A DNA stretch of 64,000 nt, taken from contig NZ_BOON01000007.1 in assembly GCF_016863255.1 (NCBI RefSeq), forward strand, positions 31,760 to 95,759, given 5' to 3'. Origin of the DNA: Planosporangium mesophilum (GTDB taxonomy: Bacteria > Actinomycetota > Actinomycetes > Mycobacteriales > Micromonosporaceae). The notes below the pieces were generated by a model. It did no database searches, was not told where the DNA came from, and saw nothing but the letters and a program-made list of their open reading frames with translations. Shown in pieces: positions 1-7,637 of the stretch. Every line of letters begins with the position of its first letter. Position 1 is the first letter of the stretch. The translations under genes were made by a program, and so were the position numbers.

Positions 1-444
1 CACTTCAGCTCCGCGAACACGGACGCCGCGCTGGCGCTCTACCGCCAGAACTTCCGGCCGTCGCAGTGGCTGGACAAGCCGTACGCCATGGTCGCGGTCA
101 GTGCGGTCTGCGCCGACACCGACGAGCGGGCGGAGCAGCTGTCCTGGCCGAGCGTGCTGTCGTTCCTGCGGCTGCGGCAGGGCCGGCCCGGCCCCATGCC
201 GAGCGTGGAGGAGGCGGCCGCCTACCCGTACACCGAGCTGGATCTGGAGTTCGTCCACTCCCGCCAGGACGGGCAGGCGATGGGCTCGCCCGAGACGGTC
301 CGTCGGCAGCTGACCGGGCTGCTGGAGCGTACCGGCGCGGACGAGCTGATGCTCACCACCCAGGTGTACGACATCGCCGACCGGGTCCGCTCGTTCGAGC
401 TGATCGCGGAGAAGGTGGCAGGCGGCCTGCACCGGCCGAACTGA
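1..444 (+). CDS. LLM-class (luciferase-like) oxidoreductase, C-terminal part
   Basis: The open frame runs in from the left edge, so the start is missing and only about 147 residues are seen. They fit the C-terminal third of a luciferase-like monooxygenase of the single-subunit MsnO8-type group: an S-A-N-T-D-A-A-L-A-L-Y-R stretch, then the closing G-S-P-E-T-V-R, L-L-E-R-T-G-A-D-E-L-M segment typical of the TIM-barrel end. Such enzymes use FMN or F420 to oxidise organic substrates; the substrate cannot be deduced. A strong hairpin terminator follows 25 bases after the stop. The family is clear, the exact role unknown. Confidence 0.8.
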   Translation, partial: HFSSANTDAALALYRQNFRPSQWLDKPYAMVAVSAVCADTDERAEQLSWPSVLSFLRLRQGRPGPMPSVEEAAAYPYTELDLEFVHSRQDGQAMGSPETVRRQLTGLLERTGADELMLTTQVYDIADRVRSFELIAEKVAGGLHRPN

Positions 445-469
445 CGACTGGCTGGTCTCCCGGCCGTAC

Positions 470-514
470 CGGCGCGGTCGCCAACCACCGATCGGGGTGG
501 TGGCGACCGCGCCG
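470..514 (+). terminator. Strong hairpin terminator
   Basis: Arms at 470-489 and 496-514 pair along about 19 positions with a single bulged base, around a 6-base loop (GATCGG). It lies just after the first gene's stop and is followed by a short mixed T stretch. It probably ends the upstream transcript. In this GC-rich genome a long U tract is not expected. Confidence 0.7.
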
Positions 515-571
515 TCGTTCGTGCCGCCACTGCCCGGCAAGCGGTCTGCCGGACTGAGCAATCCAATGAAT

Positions 572-599
572 TTGATCTTTATCTTAGCATTGCTAACTG
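572..599 (+). promoter_or_regulatory. Candidate asnB promoter in an AT-rich patch
   Basis: Bases 560-660 are clearly AT-richer than the surroundings. A possible -35 TTGATC (572-577) and -10 TAACTG (594-599) are 16 bases apart. An inverted repeat TTAGC-att-GCTAA (584-596) overlaps the -10 and could be an operator. It lies 77 bases upstream of the asnB start. Assignment is by eye only. Confidence 0.35.
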
Positions 600-676
600 A
601 CTGGAATGGGTGTTAAACAGGATGGAGCGTCCCGTTTATCCGTGTGGCGCTTCCTTTGAGCGACCTGGGGATTTTG

Positions 677-2602
677 ATGTGTGGAGTTGTAGGTTGGGTT
701 GATTTCGGGCGCTCGCTGGCCCGTGAGCAGGCGGCGATGCGGACCATGACGGCGACCATGGCCTGCCGGGGGCCGGACGCCGAAGGCCTGTGGTTCGACG
801 AGCACGTCGCACTGGGTCACCGGCGGCTGGCGATCATCGACCTTGCCGGTGGCGCGCAGCCGATGCTCGTGGAGGGCGATGGAGCCACGGGTTTCGCCGG
901 CGCCTCGATCGGCAAGGGTTCGGCGGCCCGTGACGGCGCGGAGCGCGAAGGTTCCGTGATCGCGGCGCTGACCTACAGCGGCGAGGTGTACAACTTCCGG
1001 GAGCTGCGTCAAGAGCTGCGCGCCCTGGGGCACCAGTTCCGCACCTCCAGCGACACCGAGGTGGTGCTGCGCTCGTACCTGCAGTGGGGCGACGAATTCG
1101 TGGAGCGCCTCAACGGCATGTTCGCGTTCGGGCTGTGGGACGGCCGCCGGCAGCGGCTGTTGCTGGTACGAGACCGGATGGGGGTCAAGCCGCTCTTCTA
1201 CCACCCCACGCCGGGCGGGGTCCTGTTCTCCTCGGAGCCCAAGGGCATCCTGGCGCACCCGGAGGTCGACGCCGTGGTCGACGCCGACGGGCTGCGTGAG
1301 CTGCTGTCGTTCGTCAAGACGCCGGGGCACGGCATCTACCGGGGTGTCCACGAGGTGCGCCCCGGCCACCTGGTCGTCGTCGACTCCGACGGCGTGCACC
1401 CGCGCCGGTACTGGGGTCTGACCGCCCGGCCGCACACCGACGACCTCGACACGACCGTTCGTACCGTGCGCGAGCTCCTCGAAGACATCGTCGCCCGGCA
1501 GCTGATCACCGACGTTCCGCTGTGCACGCTGCTCTCCGGCGGTCTCGACTCCTCCGCGATCACGGCGCTGGCAGCGGCGGCGCTCCGCCGTGACGGCGGG
1601 GGACCGGTGCGCTCGTTCGCGGTCGACTTCGTGGGCCAGACCGAGAACTTCCAGCCCGACGCCCTGCGCGGCACGCCCGACGCGCCGTACGTGCACGAGG
1701 TCGCCAAGCACGTCGGCGCGGAGCACACCGACATCGTGCTGGACACCTCGGCGTTGACCGACCCGCTCTACCGGACGGGGGTGGTTATCGCCAGCGACCT
1801 GCCCAACGCGATGGGTGACATGTACACGTCGCTCTACCTGCTCTTCCGCGCCGTACGGCAGCACTCGACGGTGGCGCTGTCGGGCGAGTCCGCCGACGAG
1901 GTGTTCGGTGGCTACGCGTGGTTCCACGACGAGCAGGCGGTCAACGCGGATACGTTCCCGTGGATGACCGTCATGCGGCGCGGAGCGAGAGACCCCGAGA
2001 CCGCCCTCGAGCTGCTCGACCCGGACCTGGCCGGGCTGCTGAACCTGGACGAGTACCGCGACGCCGCGTACCGGCAGGCACTGACGGAGGTGGACCACCT
2101 GCCGGCCGAGGACCCGCGGGAACACCGCATGCGTGAGGTGTCCTACCTGCACCTGACGCGGTTCGTGCAGATCCTGCTGGACCGCAAGGACCGGATGAGC
2201 ATGGCGCACGGCCTGGAGGTGCGGGTGCCGTTCTGCGACCACCGCCTCGTCGAGTACGTCTACAACACCCCGTGGTCGATGAAGACCTTCGACGGCAGGG
2301 AGAAGAGCCTGTTGCGGGCGGCCACCGCGGACCTGCTGCCCGAGTCCGTCGTGAAGCGGGTCAAGAGCCCGTACCCGTCGACGCAGGACCCGGCCTACGA
2401 GCGGACGGTTCGGCAGCAACTCGCCGACATCGTCGCCGACGCTCAAGCGCCGGCGTCCGGCCTGCTCAACAGCAAGCGGGTACACGAGCTGCTGGAGGAG
2501 CCGACCGACCGCACCGGCTTCGGGCAGGCCCGTCGCGCCGCCGAGCTGGCCCTCGGCCTGAATCAGTGGCTGCGGCGCTACCCGGTCCGGATCGCGGTGT
2601 GA
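677..2602 (+). CDS. asnB: Asparagine synthase (glutamine-hydrolysing)
   Basis: Makes asparagine from aspartate, glutamine and ATP in the cytoplasm. I chose ATG 677 over an upstream in-frame start at 644 because the family needs Met-Cys at the N-terminus: M-C-G-V-V-G-W exposes Cys2, the glutaminase nucleophile. The class II amidotransferase domain covers residues 1 to about 210 with R-G-P-D and the G-E-V-Y-N-F motif. The synthetase domain carries the pyrophosphate loop L-S-G-G-L-D-S-S at about residue 286. The protein has 641 residues. Residues about 67-95, just before the G-E-V-Y-N-F region, form an extra Gly/Ala/Ser-rich stretch compared with the family as I know it. It is convergent with the acetate-kinase homologue, only 4 bases away. 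Confidence 0.93.
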   Translation: MCGVVGWVDFGRSLAREQAAMRTMTATMACRGPDAEGLWFDEHVALGHRRLAIIDLAGGAQPMLVEGDGATGFAGASIGKGSAARDGAEREGSVIAALTYSGEVYNFRELRQELRALGHQFRTSSDTEVVLRSYLQWGDEFVERLNGMFAFGLWDGRRQRLLLVRDRMGVKPLFYHPTPGGVLFSSEPKGILAHPEVDAVVDADGLRELLSFVKTPGHGIYRGVHEVRPGHLVVVDSDGVHPRRYWGLTARPHTDDLDTTVRTVRELLEDIVARQLITDVPLCTLLSGGLDSSAITALAAAALRRDGGGPVRSFAVDFVGQTENFQPDALRGTPDAPYVHEVAKHVGAEHTDIVLDTSALTDPLYRTGVVIASDLPNAMGDMYTSLYLLFRAVRQHSTVALSGESADEVFGGYAWFHDEQAVNADTFPWMTVMRRGARDPETALELLDPDLAGLLNLDEYRDAAYRQALTEVDHLPAEDPREHRMREVSYLHLTRFVQILLDRKDRMSMAHGLEVRVPFCDHRLVEYVYNTPWSMKTFDGREKSLLRAATADLLPESVVKRVKSPYPSTQDPAYERTVRQQLADIVADAQAPASGLLNSKRVHELLEEPTDRTGFGQARRAAELALGLNQWLRRYPVRIAV

Positions 2603-2606
2603 GGCG

Positions 2607-3704
2607 TTACCGGCCCACGAGCACCTCGCGCGTCTCGCGGGCGATCTGAAGCTCTTCGCGGGTCTCGACGACCAGTACCGGCACGGTCGCGCCGTCGGGG
2701 CTGACCGGCCCGTCGTCGGTGCGGTTGCCGACGGCGGGCACGGGCACGCCGAGCAGGTGCAGGCCGGCGCAGATGTCGCGGCGTACCTCGGGGGTGTCCC
2801 AGCCGATCTCCCCGGTGAACACCAGCGCGTCGAGCCGGTCCAGGTTCGTGCTGGCGGCGGCGATCTCCCGGCGTACCCGGTGGTTGTACACGTCGAGCGC
2901 GAGCGCCGCGTCGCGGTCGCCCGACTCCGCCGCGGCGACGAGCTCGCGGGTGTCGGACGAGCGGCCGGCGGCCAGGCCGAGCAGGCCGGAGCGGCGGTAC
3001 AGGCCGTCGCTCAGTTCGCGCAGGCTCATCCGCCCGTCCAGCAGCCACAGCAGCATCCCCGGGTCGATCGCCCCGCTGCGGGTCGTCATCGGTACCCCGT
3101 CGAGCGGGGTGAACCCCATCGACGTGTCCACGCTGCGGCCGTCGCGTACCGCGCAGACCGAGGAGCCGCCGCCCAGGTGCGCCAGGACCATGTGCAGTTC
3201 GGTGGCGGGCCGGCCGAGCAGCTGCGCGGCGCGGCCGGTCGCCCAGGCGTAGGACAGCCCGTGGAAGCCGTAGCGGCGCAGCCCGTACGCGGCGCGCCAG
3301 TCGGCGGGCAGCGGAAAGGTCGCCGCCGGCTTCGGCAGCGTGGCGTGGAAGGCGGTGTCGGGGCACAGCACGTGCGGCACGTCGGGCAGGGCGCGGCGCA
3401 GCGCGTCGACCAGGACGAGGGCCGGGGGTACGTGCAGCGGCGCCAGGTCGGCGACCCGGCGCAGGGCGGCGAGCAGGGCGCCGTGCATCGCCGTCGGCTT
3501 GCGGACGACGTCGCCGCCGTGGACGAGGCGGTGCCCGACCGCGTGCGGTCGCGGCACCCCGCCGAGGAAGCCGGCCACCGCGTGCAGCGTCTCGTCCGAC
3601 GCCGGCGGCTGGTCCAGGTCGAGGCGGTCGCCGACCTTGTCCTCGTCGTCGACCAGGGCGAGGTGCAGGCTGTGCGAGCCGCCCACGACGACCAGGACGC
3701 TCAC
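2607..3704 (-). CDS. ackA: Acetate/propionate kinase family protein, catalytically divergent
   Basis: A 365-residue member of the acetate kinase family (usual length about 390-400). GTG 3704 overlaps the stop of the upstream exporter by 4 bases (GTGA). Family landmarks present: H-R-L-V-H-G-G (Arg59), P-D-T-A-F-H (Asp116), Y-G-F-H-G (His148), H-L-G (His176), S-M-G-F-T-P-L, T-R-S-G (Arg209). Several residues known to be essential in the Methanosarcina enzyme differ: Asn7 is Val7, Asn211 is Gly179, and Glu384 is Trp302 in I-G-W-D-T-P-E-V-R. Lys14 of the N-terminal phosphate motif is His. The fold is surely conserved. Whether it phosphorylates acetate is doubtful; another acid or a regulatory role is possible. 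Confidence 0.8.
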   Translation of the reverse strand: MSVLVVVGGSHSLHLALVDDEDKVGDRLDLDQPPASDETLHAVAGFLGGVPRPHAVGHRLVHGGDVVRKPTAMHGALLAALRRVADLAPLHVPPALVLVDALRRALPDVPHVLCPDTAFHATLPKPAATFPLPADWRAAYGLRRYGFHGLSYAWATGRAAQLLGRPATELHMVLAHLGGGSSVCAVRDGRSVDTSMGFTPLDGVPMTTRSGAIDPGMLLWLLDGRMSLRELSDGLYRRSGLLGLAAGRSSDTRELVAAAESGDRDAALALDVYNHRVRREIAAASTNLDRLDALVFTGEIGWDTPEVRRDICAGLHLLGVPVPAVGNRTDDGPVSPDGATVPVLVVETREELQIARETREVLVGR

Positions 3705-5197
3705 GGCCGACGCCTCCGGTCCGGCACCGGCTCGAACGGGTGGGCGCCGGGAGGCCGGTGGACATCTGGCGTTCGTTGCCGGGTGGTGCGGCGGCCGGAG
3801 AACACATCGGTCAGCGCCGCGGCGAGCGCGACCAGGACGAGCCCGATCGCGACGATCAGGGCGACCCGGAACGCCTGCGACCAGTGGCCGCCGGTGGCCG
3901 CAAGGTCGGCGAAGAAGACCGAGCCCACGACCGCGATGCCGACGGCGGAGCCGATCCGCTGGCAGACCTGCATCATGGCGCCCGCGCTGCCGCCCATGCG
4001 CGGCGGTACCTCCGACAGCGTGATCGCCTGGTTGGGTGCGATCACCAGGCCGCTGCCGAGGCCGGCGAGGAGCAGCGGCGCGGCGGTGGCGAGCGGGGCG
4101 GCGTGTCCGGGGACGAGGCTCACCGCTCCGGCGATGCCGGCGAGCCCGGTCACGACGAGCGCGAGCCCGACGGCGACCAGCGGGCGGCCGAACCGGTTGA
4201 CGACGCGGCCACCGACCGTCGCGGCCACGGCGGAGCCGAGCGCGAACGGGGTCACCGCCAACCCTGCGAGCAGCGCGCTGTAGCCCAGGCCGCTCTGCAG
4301 GTACAGGGTGTAGACGAAGAAGATCGCGGTGAAGCCGGCGAAGTACAGCAGCCCGATCAGCGCGCCGAGCGCGTACGAGCGGAGCTGGAACAGGCCGAGG
4401 TCGACGACCGGTTCGCGGTGCCGGGCGTGCCGGCGTTCCCAGCCGACGAACCCGGCCAGGACCACCGCGGCGGCGATCAGTAGCAGCCACTTCTCCTGGC
4501 CGGGCCACTGCTGCTCCTGTACCAGCGGCAGCAGGACGAGCAGCACGCCGGCGCCGAGCAGCGCGACGCCGACCGGGTCGAGGCTCTCCCGGCGGCGGCG
4601 CTCCTTCGGCCGCGGTGGGATCAGCCGCCAGCCCAGGACGACGGCGGCGATGCCGACCGGGACGTTGACGTAGAACACCCAGCGCCAGCCCTCCTGCGCA
4701 CCGGCGAACTGGATCAGCAGGCCGCCGAGCAGCGGACCGATCGCGGTCGAGATCCCGACCGTGGCGCCCATCAGCCCGAACGGCCGGCCGCGCTCGGCGG
4801 GCGGGAACAGTTGCTGGATCAGGGCGACCACCTGCGGGTTGAGCACACCGGCGGCGCCACCCTGTACCAGCCGGGCGGCCACCAGCCAGGTCGCGTGCTG
4901 GGCCAGCCCGGCTGCCGCGCTGGCGACGGTGAACAGGGCCAGGCCGGCGATGAACACGTTGCGCCGGCCCCGGGCGTCCCCGTACCGCCCCGCGGGTACC
5001 AGGGTCAGGCCGAACGCGAGGGCGTACCCGGACAGGACCCACTGCACGTCGCTCTGGGTGGCGTGCAGACCGGTACGGATCGACGGGATCGCGACGTTGA
5101 CGATGCTCACATCGAGCAGCGTCATGAACGACGCGACCAGGCAGACCGAGAAGGCGCGCCAGCGAACTCTGGGATCGTGGACAGCTGGCGGGGTCAT
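3701..5197 (-). CDS. MFS drug exporter, DHA2 (14-TM EmrB/QacA type)
   Basis: About 498 residues with some 14 hydrophobic segments. It has the N-terminal L-L-D-V-S-I-V-N-V-A-I-P motif, motif A G-R-Y-G-D-A-R-G-R-R, and motif C-like glycines, all typical of proton-driven multidrug exporters of the DHA2 family. ATG 5197 gives the usual N-terminus just before helix 1. A GTG at 5245 is possible but adds 16 residues encoded by a palindrome. ATG 5197 sits exactly at the centre of a perfect 48-bp palindrome, so the start codon may be buried in an mRNA hairpin. It is translationally coupled to the acetate-kinase homologue. Substrate unknown. Confidence 0.88.
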   Translation of the reverse strand: MTPPAVHDPRVRWRAFSVCLVASFMTLLDVSIVNVAIPSIRTGLHATQSDVQWVLSGYALAFGLTLVPAGRYGDARGRRNVFIAGLALFTVASAAAGLAQHATWLVAARLVQGGAAGVLNPQVVALIQQLFPPAERGRPFGLMGATVGISTAIGPLLGGLLIQFAGAQEGWRWVFYVNVPVGIAAVVLGWRLIPPRPKERRRRESLDPVGVALLGAGVLLVLLPLVQEQQWPGQEKWLLLIAAAVVLAGFVGWERRHARHREPVVDLGLFQLRSYALGALIGLLYFAGFTAIFFVYTLYLQSGLGYSALLAGLAVTPFALGSAVAATVGGRVVNRFGRPLVAVGLALVVTGLAGIAGAVSLVPGHAAPLATAAPLLLAGLGSGLVIAPNQAITLSEVPPRMGGSAGAMMQVCQRIGSAVGIAVVGSVFFADLAATGGHWSQAFRVALIVAIGLVLVALAAALTDVFSGRRTTRQRTPDVHRPPGAHPFEPVPDRRRRP

Positions 5198-5220
5198 GAC
5201 CCCGCCAGCTGTCCACGATC
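5173..5220. repeat. Perfect 48-bp palindrome over the exporter start codon
   Basis: Bases 5173-5196 are the exact reverse complement of 5197-5220; the outer ends are GATCGTGGACAGCTGG and its complement, and the centre is GGGGTCATGACCCC. There is no loop, so the DNA could extrude a cruciform and the RNA a long hairpin. It covers the ATG at 5197. Possible roles: operator, translation-blocking hairpin, or a member of a dispersed intergenic palindrome family. Confidence 0.9.
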
Positions 5221-5287
5221 GCGAAAGGTAGCCATGGAGCGTCACCCCTACCCGGGTGGCTCAGCGGCAAACGGTAGGCGAGGCGCG

Positions 5288-6205
5288 TCACCCCGCGGCG
5301 GGCGCGAGCGCCTCCATGATCTCTTCGGCCCGGCGAGTCGCGGACGCCGGATCGACGTCGGGTGACCCGACGAGCGGGTCCCAGTTCAGGTCGTAGAAGA
5401 GTTCGGTGACCCCCACCTCCGCGAGGCGCCGGGCGTCGGAGCGGATCTGCTCGTACGACCCGGAGAGCGGCGCCCGCTCGCCGTCGCCGGCCGGCTCGCC
5501 GGCCCGTACCACCCCGCGCGAGACGATCCGGACCGCCGCCGGGTCGCGGCCGGCCTCGCGCGCCGCGTCGCGGACCACGGCGATGCTCTCGGCGACCGTG
5601 GTGAGGTCGGTGCGGCTTGCGCTGACCCAGCCGGCCGCGGCGCGGCCCGCCCGGCGCAGGGCGCTGCGCGCGGTACCGCCGAGGAGCACCGGCGGGCCGG
5701 GGCGCTGGACGGGCTTGGGCTGCATGCTGCTGGGCGGGACGGTGTAGAACTCGCCGTCGAACCGACTCACCTCGTCCGCCCAGAGCGTACGCAGTACCGC
5801 CAGGTACTCCTCGGCCCGGGCGCCGCGCCGCTCGCTCGTCGCGCCGGTCGCGGTGAACTCCACCGGCGACCAGCCGCTGCCCAGCCCGAGGTCGAGCCGG
5901 CCGCCCGAGACGATGTCCAGGCTGGCGGCCTGCTTGGCGAGGTAGACCGGCGACACGAACGGGAAGTTCACCACCGCCACACCCAGCCGGATCCGGGACG
6001 TGTGCGCCACCGCGTACGCCAGCGACACCAGTGGATCCAGCACGCTGCGGTACACCGGAGCCAGCTCCTGGTCGGCGCCGACCAGCAGCCGCTGGAAGGT
6101 CCACAGTGAGTGGTAGCCCAGCTCCTCCGCCCGCGCGCCGAAACGTGCGATGTTGTCCGGGCTGGCCCACGCGCCCGCTACCGGCAGGCCGAATCCGATG
6201 CGCAT
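5288..6205 (-). CDS. LLM-class oxidoreductase, probably F420-dependent
   Basis: A 305-residue luciferase-like TIM-barrel protein starting M-R-I-G-F-G-L-P-V-A-G. It has the family stretches T-S-R-I-R-L-G-V-A-V, L-A-K-Q-A-A-S-L-D-I-V-S-G-G-R, L-G-L-G-S-G-W-S-P-V-E-F and P-P-V-L-L-G-G. These fit F420- or FMN-using hydride-transfer enzymes, common in actinomycetes; substrate unknown. ATG 6205 begins right at the first beta strand, so longer upstream in-frame extensions were rejected. It is in the same direction as the exporter and acetate-kinase genes (about 90 bases upstream of them) and divergent from the Rieske gene. Confidence 0.85.
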   Translation of the reverse strand: MRIGFGLPVAGAWASPDNIARFGARAEELGYHSLWTFQRLLVGADQELAPVYRSVLDPLVSLAYAVAHTSRIRLGVAVVNFPFVSPVYLAKQAASLDIVSGGRLDLGLGSGWSPVEFTATGATSERRGARAEEYLAVLRTLWADEVSRFDGEFYTVPPSSMQPKPVQRPGPPVLLGGTARSALRRAGRAAAGWVSASRTDLTTVAESIAVVRDAAREAGRDPAAVRIVSRGVVRAGEPAGDGERAPLSGSYEQIRSDARRLAEVGVTELFYDLNWDPLVGSPDVDPASATRRAEEIMEALAPAAG

Positions 6206-6264
6206 GGCTCCACCGTAGGCGATCGGCCGGGCCGTCCGGCGTGGTCGGGTGATCGGTTTGGACC

Positions 6265-7143
6265 GTGGCAGGTACGGGCATGGGGGCCGGCATGGCCAGA
6301 CTCGTGACCCGGCTGGAGCGGCTGCCCCTTCTCGACAGCGTCGCCGACCGGGCCCGGAAGCTGGTACGTGCCGCGCTCGGTTCCCAACGGGTACGCGACG
6401 TGCTGCACGGGGTCTGGCTGGGTCATCCGCTGCATCCGGCACTGGTACAGATGCCGATCGGTGCGTGGCTGAGCGCGGCGGTCCTGGACGTCCTACCCGG
6501 ACAGCGGACCGCCGCCACGGCGCTCATCGGGGTCGGTACGGCCGGTGCCCTGCCGGCGGTGGTGACCGGAGCCAATGACTGGGCGTCGCTCTCGCGCGAG
6601 CAGCGCCGGGTGGGGTTGGTCCATGCCGGGACCAACACCGTCGCGCTGGCGCTGTACGGCGCGTCGCTGACGGCCAGGCTGCGCGGGCGTCACACGATGG
6701 GGCGCGGCCTGGGCTACCTGGGCCTCGCCGTGGTCGGCGCCGGTGCCTATCTCGGCGGCCACCTGTCGTACTCGCTCGGCGCCGGGGTCAACCAGGCCGT
6801 ACCCGGCCTGTGGCTGATGCGGGGGACCTGGCAGCGCGTCGGCGCCGTCGAGGAGTTCTCCCAGGGCGAGCCGGCGGTGCGCAAGCTGGGCGGTACGCCC
6901 GTCCTGGTGTACCGGGAGGCGGACCGGTTCACCGTGCTGCTGGAGCGCTGTGCGCACCACAACGGGCCACTCAGCGACGGCACGATCGTCGAGATCGACG
7001 GTGACTCCTGCGTGGTCTGCCCCTGGCACGGCAGCACGTACCGGCTGCGCGACGGTCTGGTGGTGCACGGCCCGGCGGCGAACGACCAGATAACGCTGCG
7101 CACCCGGGTCGTCGAGGGTCAACTCGAGGCGTCGCCGGTCTGA
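6265..7143 (+). CDS. DUF2231 membrane protein with C-terminal Rieske [2Fe-2S] domain
   Basis: About 292 residues. The N-terminal part holds a DUF2231-like membrane domain with H-P-L-H-P-A-L-V-Q-M-P-I-G and about four hydrophobic segments. From about residue 185 there is a Rieske ferredoxin domain with ligands C229-x-H231 and C252-P-W-H255. It is likely a membrane-anchored electron carrier facing the cytoplasm; partner unknown. The start is uncertain: GTG 6265, ATG 6280 and ATG 6292 are all in frame, the last having a GGGGG stretch just upstream. This fusion is a familiar actinobacterial architecture. Confidence 0.85.
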   Translation: MAGTGMGAGMARLVTRLERLPLLDSVADRARKLVRAALGSQRVRDVLHGVWLGHPLHPALVQMPIGAWLSAAVLDVLPGQRTAATALIGVGTAGALPAVVTGANDWASLSREQRRVGLVHAGTNTVALALYGASLTARLRGRHTMGRGLGYLGLAVVGAGAYLGGHLSYSLGAGVNQAVPGLWLMRGTWQRVGAVEEFSQGEPAVRKLGGTPVLVYREADRFTVLLERCAHHNGPLSDGTIVEIDGDSCVVCPWHGSTYRLRDGLVVHGPAANDQITLRTRVVEGQLEASPV

Positions 7144-7198
7144 GGTGCGGGCGGCGTCGCCGTCGCCCACAATTGAGGCCATAGCCCGTGACGACTCT

Positions 7199-7222
7199 CC
7201 GCCGCCGCCCACGCGGCGGCGG
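7199..7222 (+). terminator. GC hairpin downstream of the Rieske gene
   Basis: Perfect 10-bp arms at 7199-7208 and 7213-7222 around a CCAC loop, 55 bases after the Rieske stop. No T tract follows. It probably acts as a transcript end. Otherwise 7144-7409 shows nothing recognisable. Confidence 0.45.
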
Positions 7223-7409
7223 TCCGGGCGTATCCGACAACAGACAGGCGCGTGACCGGGGCGTCCCATCCCTTGTGATGGCCGTGGATGCCGTCGGTCC
7301 CCGACGCCATCAGGACGAACTGTGCGGTCCGGACAGACGCCGATGGGCGCCCGGGCGGACCGGTACGAGAACCGGCTCGCGGCTACCGATGTGGGGGAGG
7401 GGGCCAGAG

Positions 7410-7568
7410 ATGGCCAAGAAAGCTGTCACCTGGGCTGCGATCGCGTTCCTCGTGTTCTTCGTGGCCTTCCATCCGGACGCCGCTGCCCATGCCACGCGGA
7501 ACCTGGGCGGCCTGATCATCAACATCGGGAAGGGCTTCGGGGACTTCTTCACGAGGGTCGCGACCTGA
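7410..7568 (+). CDS. Small hydrophobic protein, 52 residues
   Basis: ATG 7410 follows a strong purine-rich ribosome site (GGGGGAGGGGG, 7393-7403). The product starts M-A-K-K-A-V-T-W, then has one transmembrane segment (about residues 8-22, A-A-I-A-F-L-V-F-F-V-A-F) and a short amphipathic tail ending G-F-G-D-F-F. No function is recognised. An in-frame extension upstream to 7188 was rejected because it reads as low-complexity Arg/Gly sequence and would bypass the ribosome site. It lies just before the MarR-controlled exporter but ends before its operator. Confidence 0.6.
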   Translation: MAKKAVTWAAIAFLVFFVAFHPDAAAHATRNLGGLIINIGKGFGDFFTRVAT

Positions 7569-7581
7569 CCGGGGGTACGGC

Positions 7582-7607
7582 ACCTTTAGTTGTACTATGC
7601 TAAAGGT
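7582..7607 (+). promoter_or_regulatory. Candidate MarR operator
   Basis: Perfect 8-bp inverted repeat ACCTTTAG (7582-7589) and CTAAAGGT (7600-7607) with a 10-base spacer, in a locally AT-rich stretch 30 bases upstream of the exporter start. The exporter is cotranscribed with a MarR regulator, and MarR proteins often bind such palindromes to repress their own operon. This makes it the probable autorepression site. Confidence 0.55.
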
Positions 7608-7637
7608 TATATCCGTACAAGTATCTGAGGTTTTCGC

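Noticed and set aside
593..2485. A 630-residue open frame on the minus strand opposite asnB
   Set aside because: It is Arg/Val/Gly-rich with no motifs and lies fully antisense to a gene with clear catalytic motifs. High GC creates such long antisense frames.
5240..5287. Possible tRNA fragment (CCCGGGTGGCTCAGCGGC)
   Set aside because: It resembles a D-loop region only; no cloverleaf, anticodon stem or T-loop can be made from the flanks.
3705..6293. Open frame extending the acetate-kinase homologue upstream as a giant fusion
   Set aside because: The extension is out of frame with the exporter and oxidoreductase it covers and shows no domain; the GTG at 3704 fits the family start.
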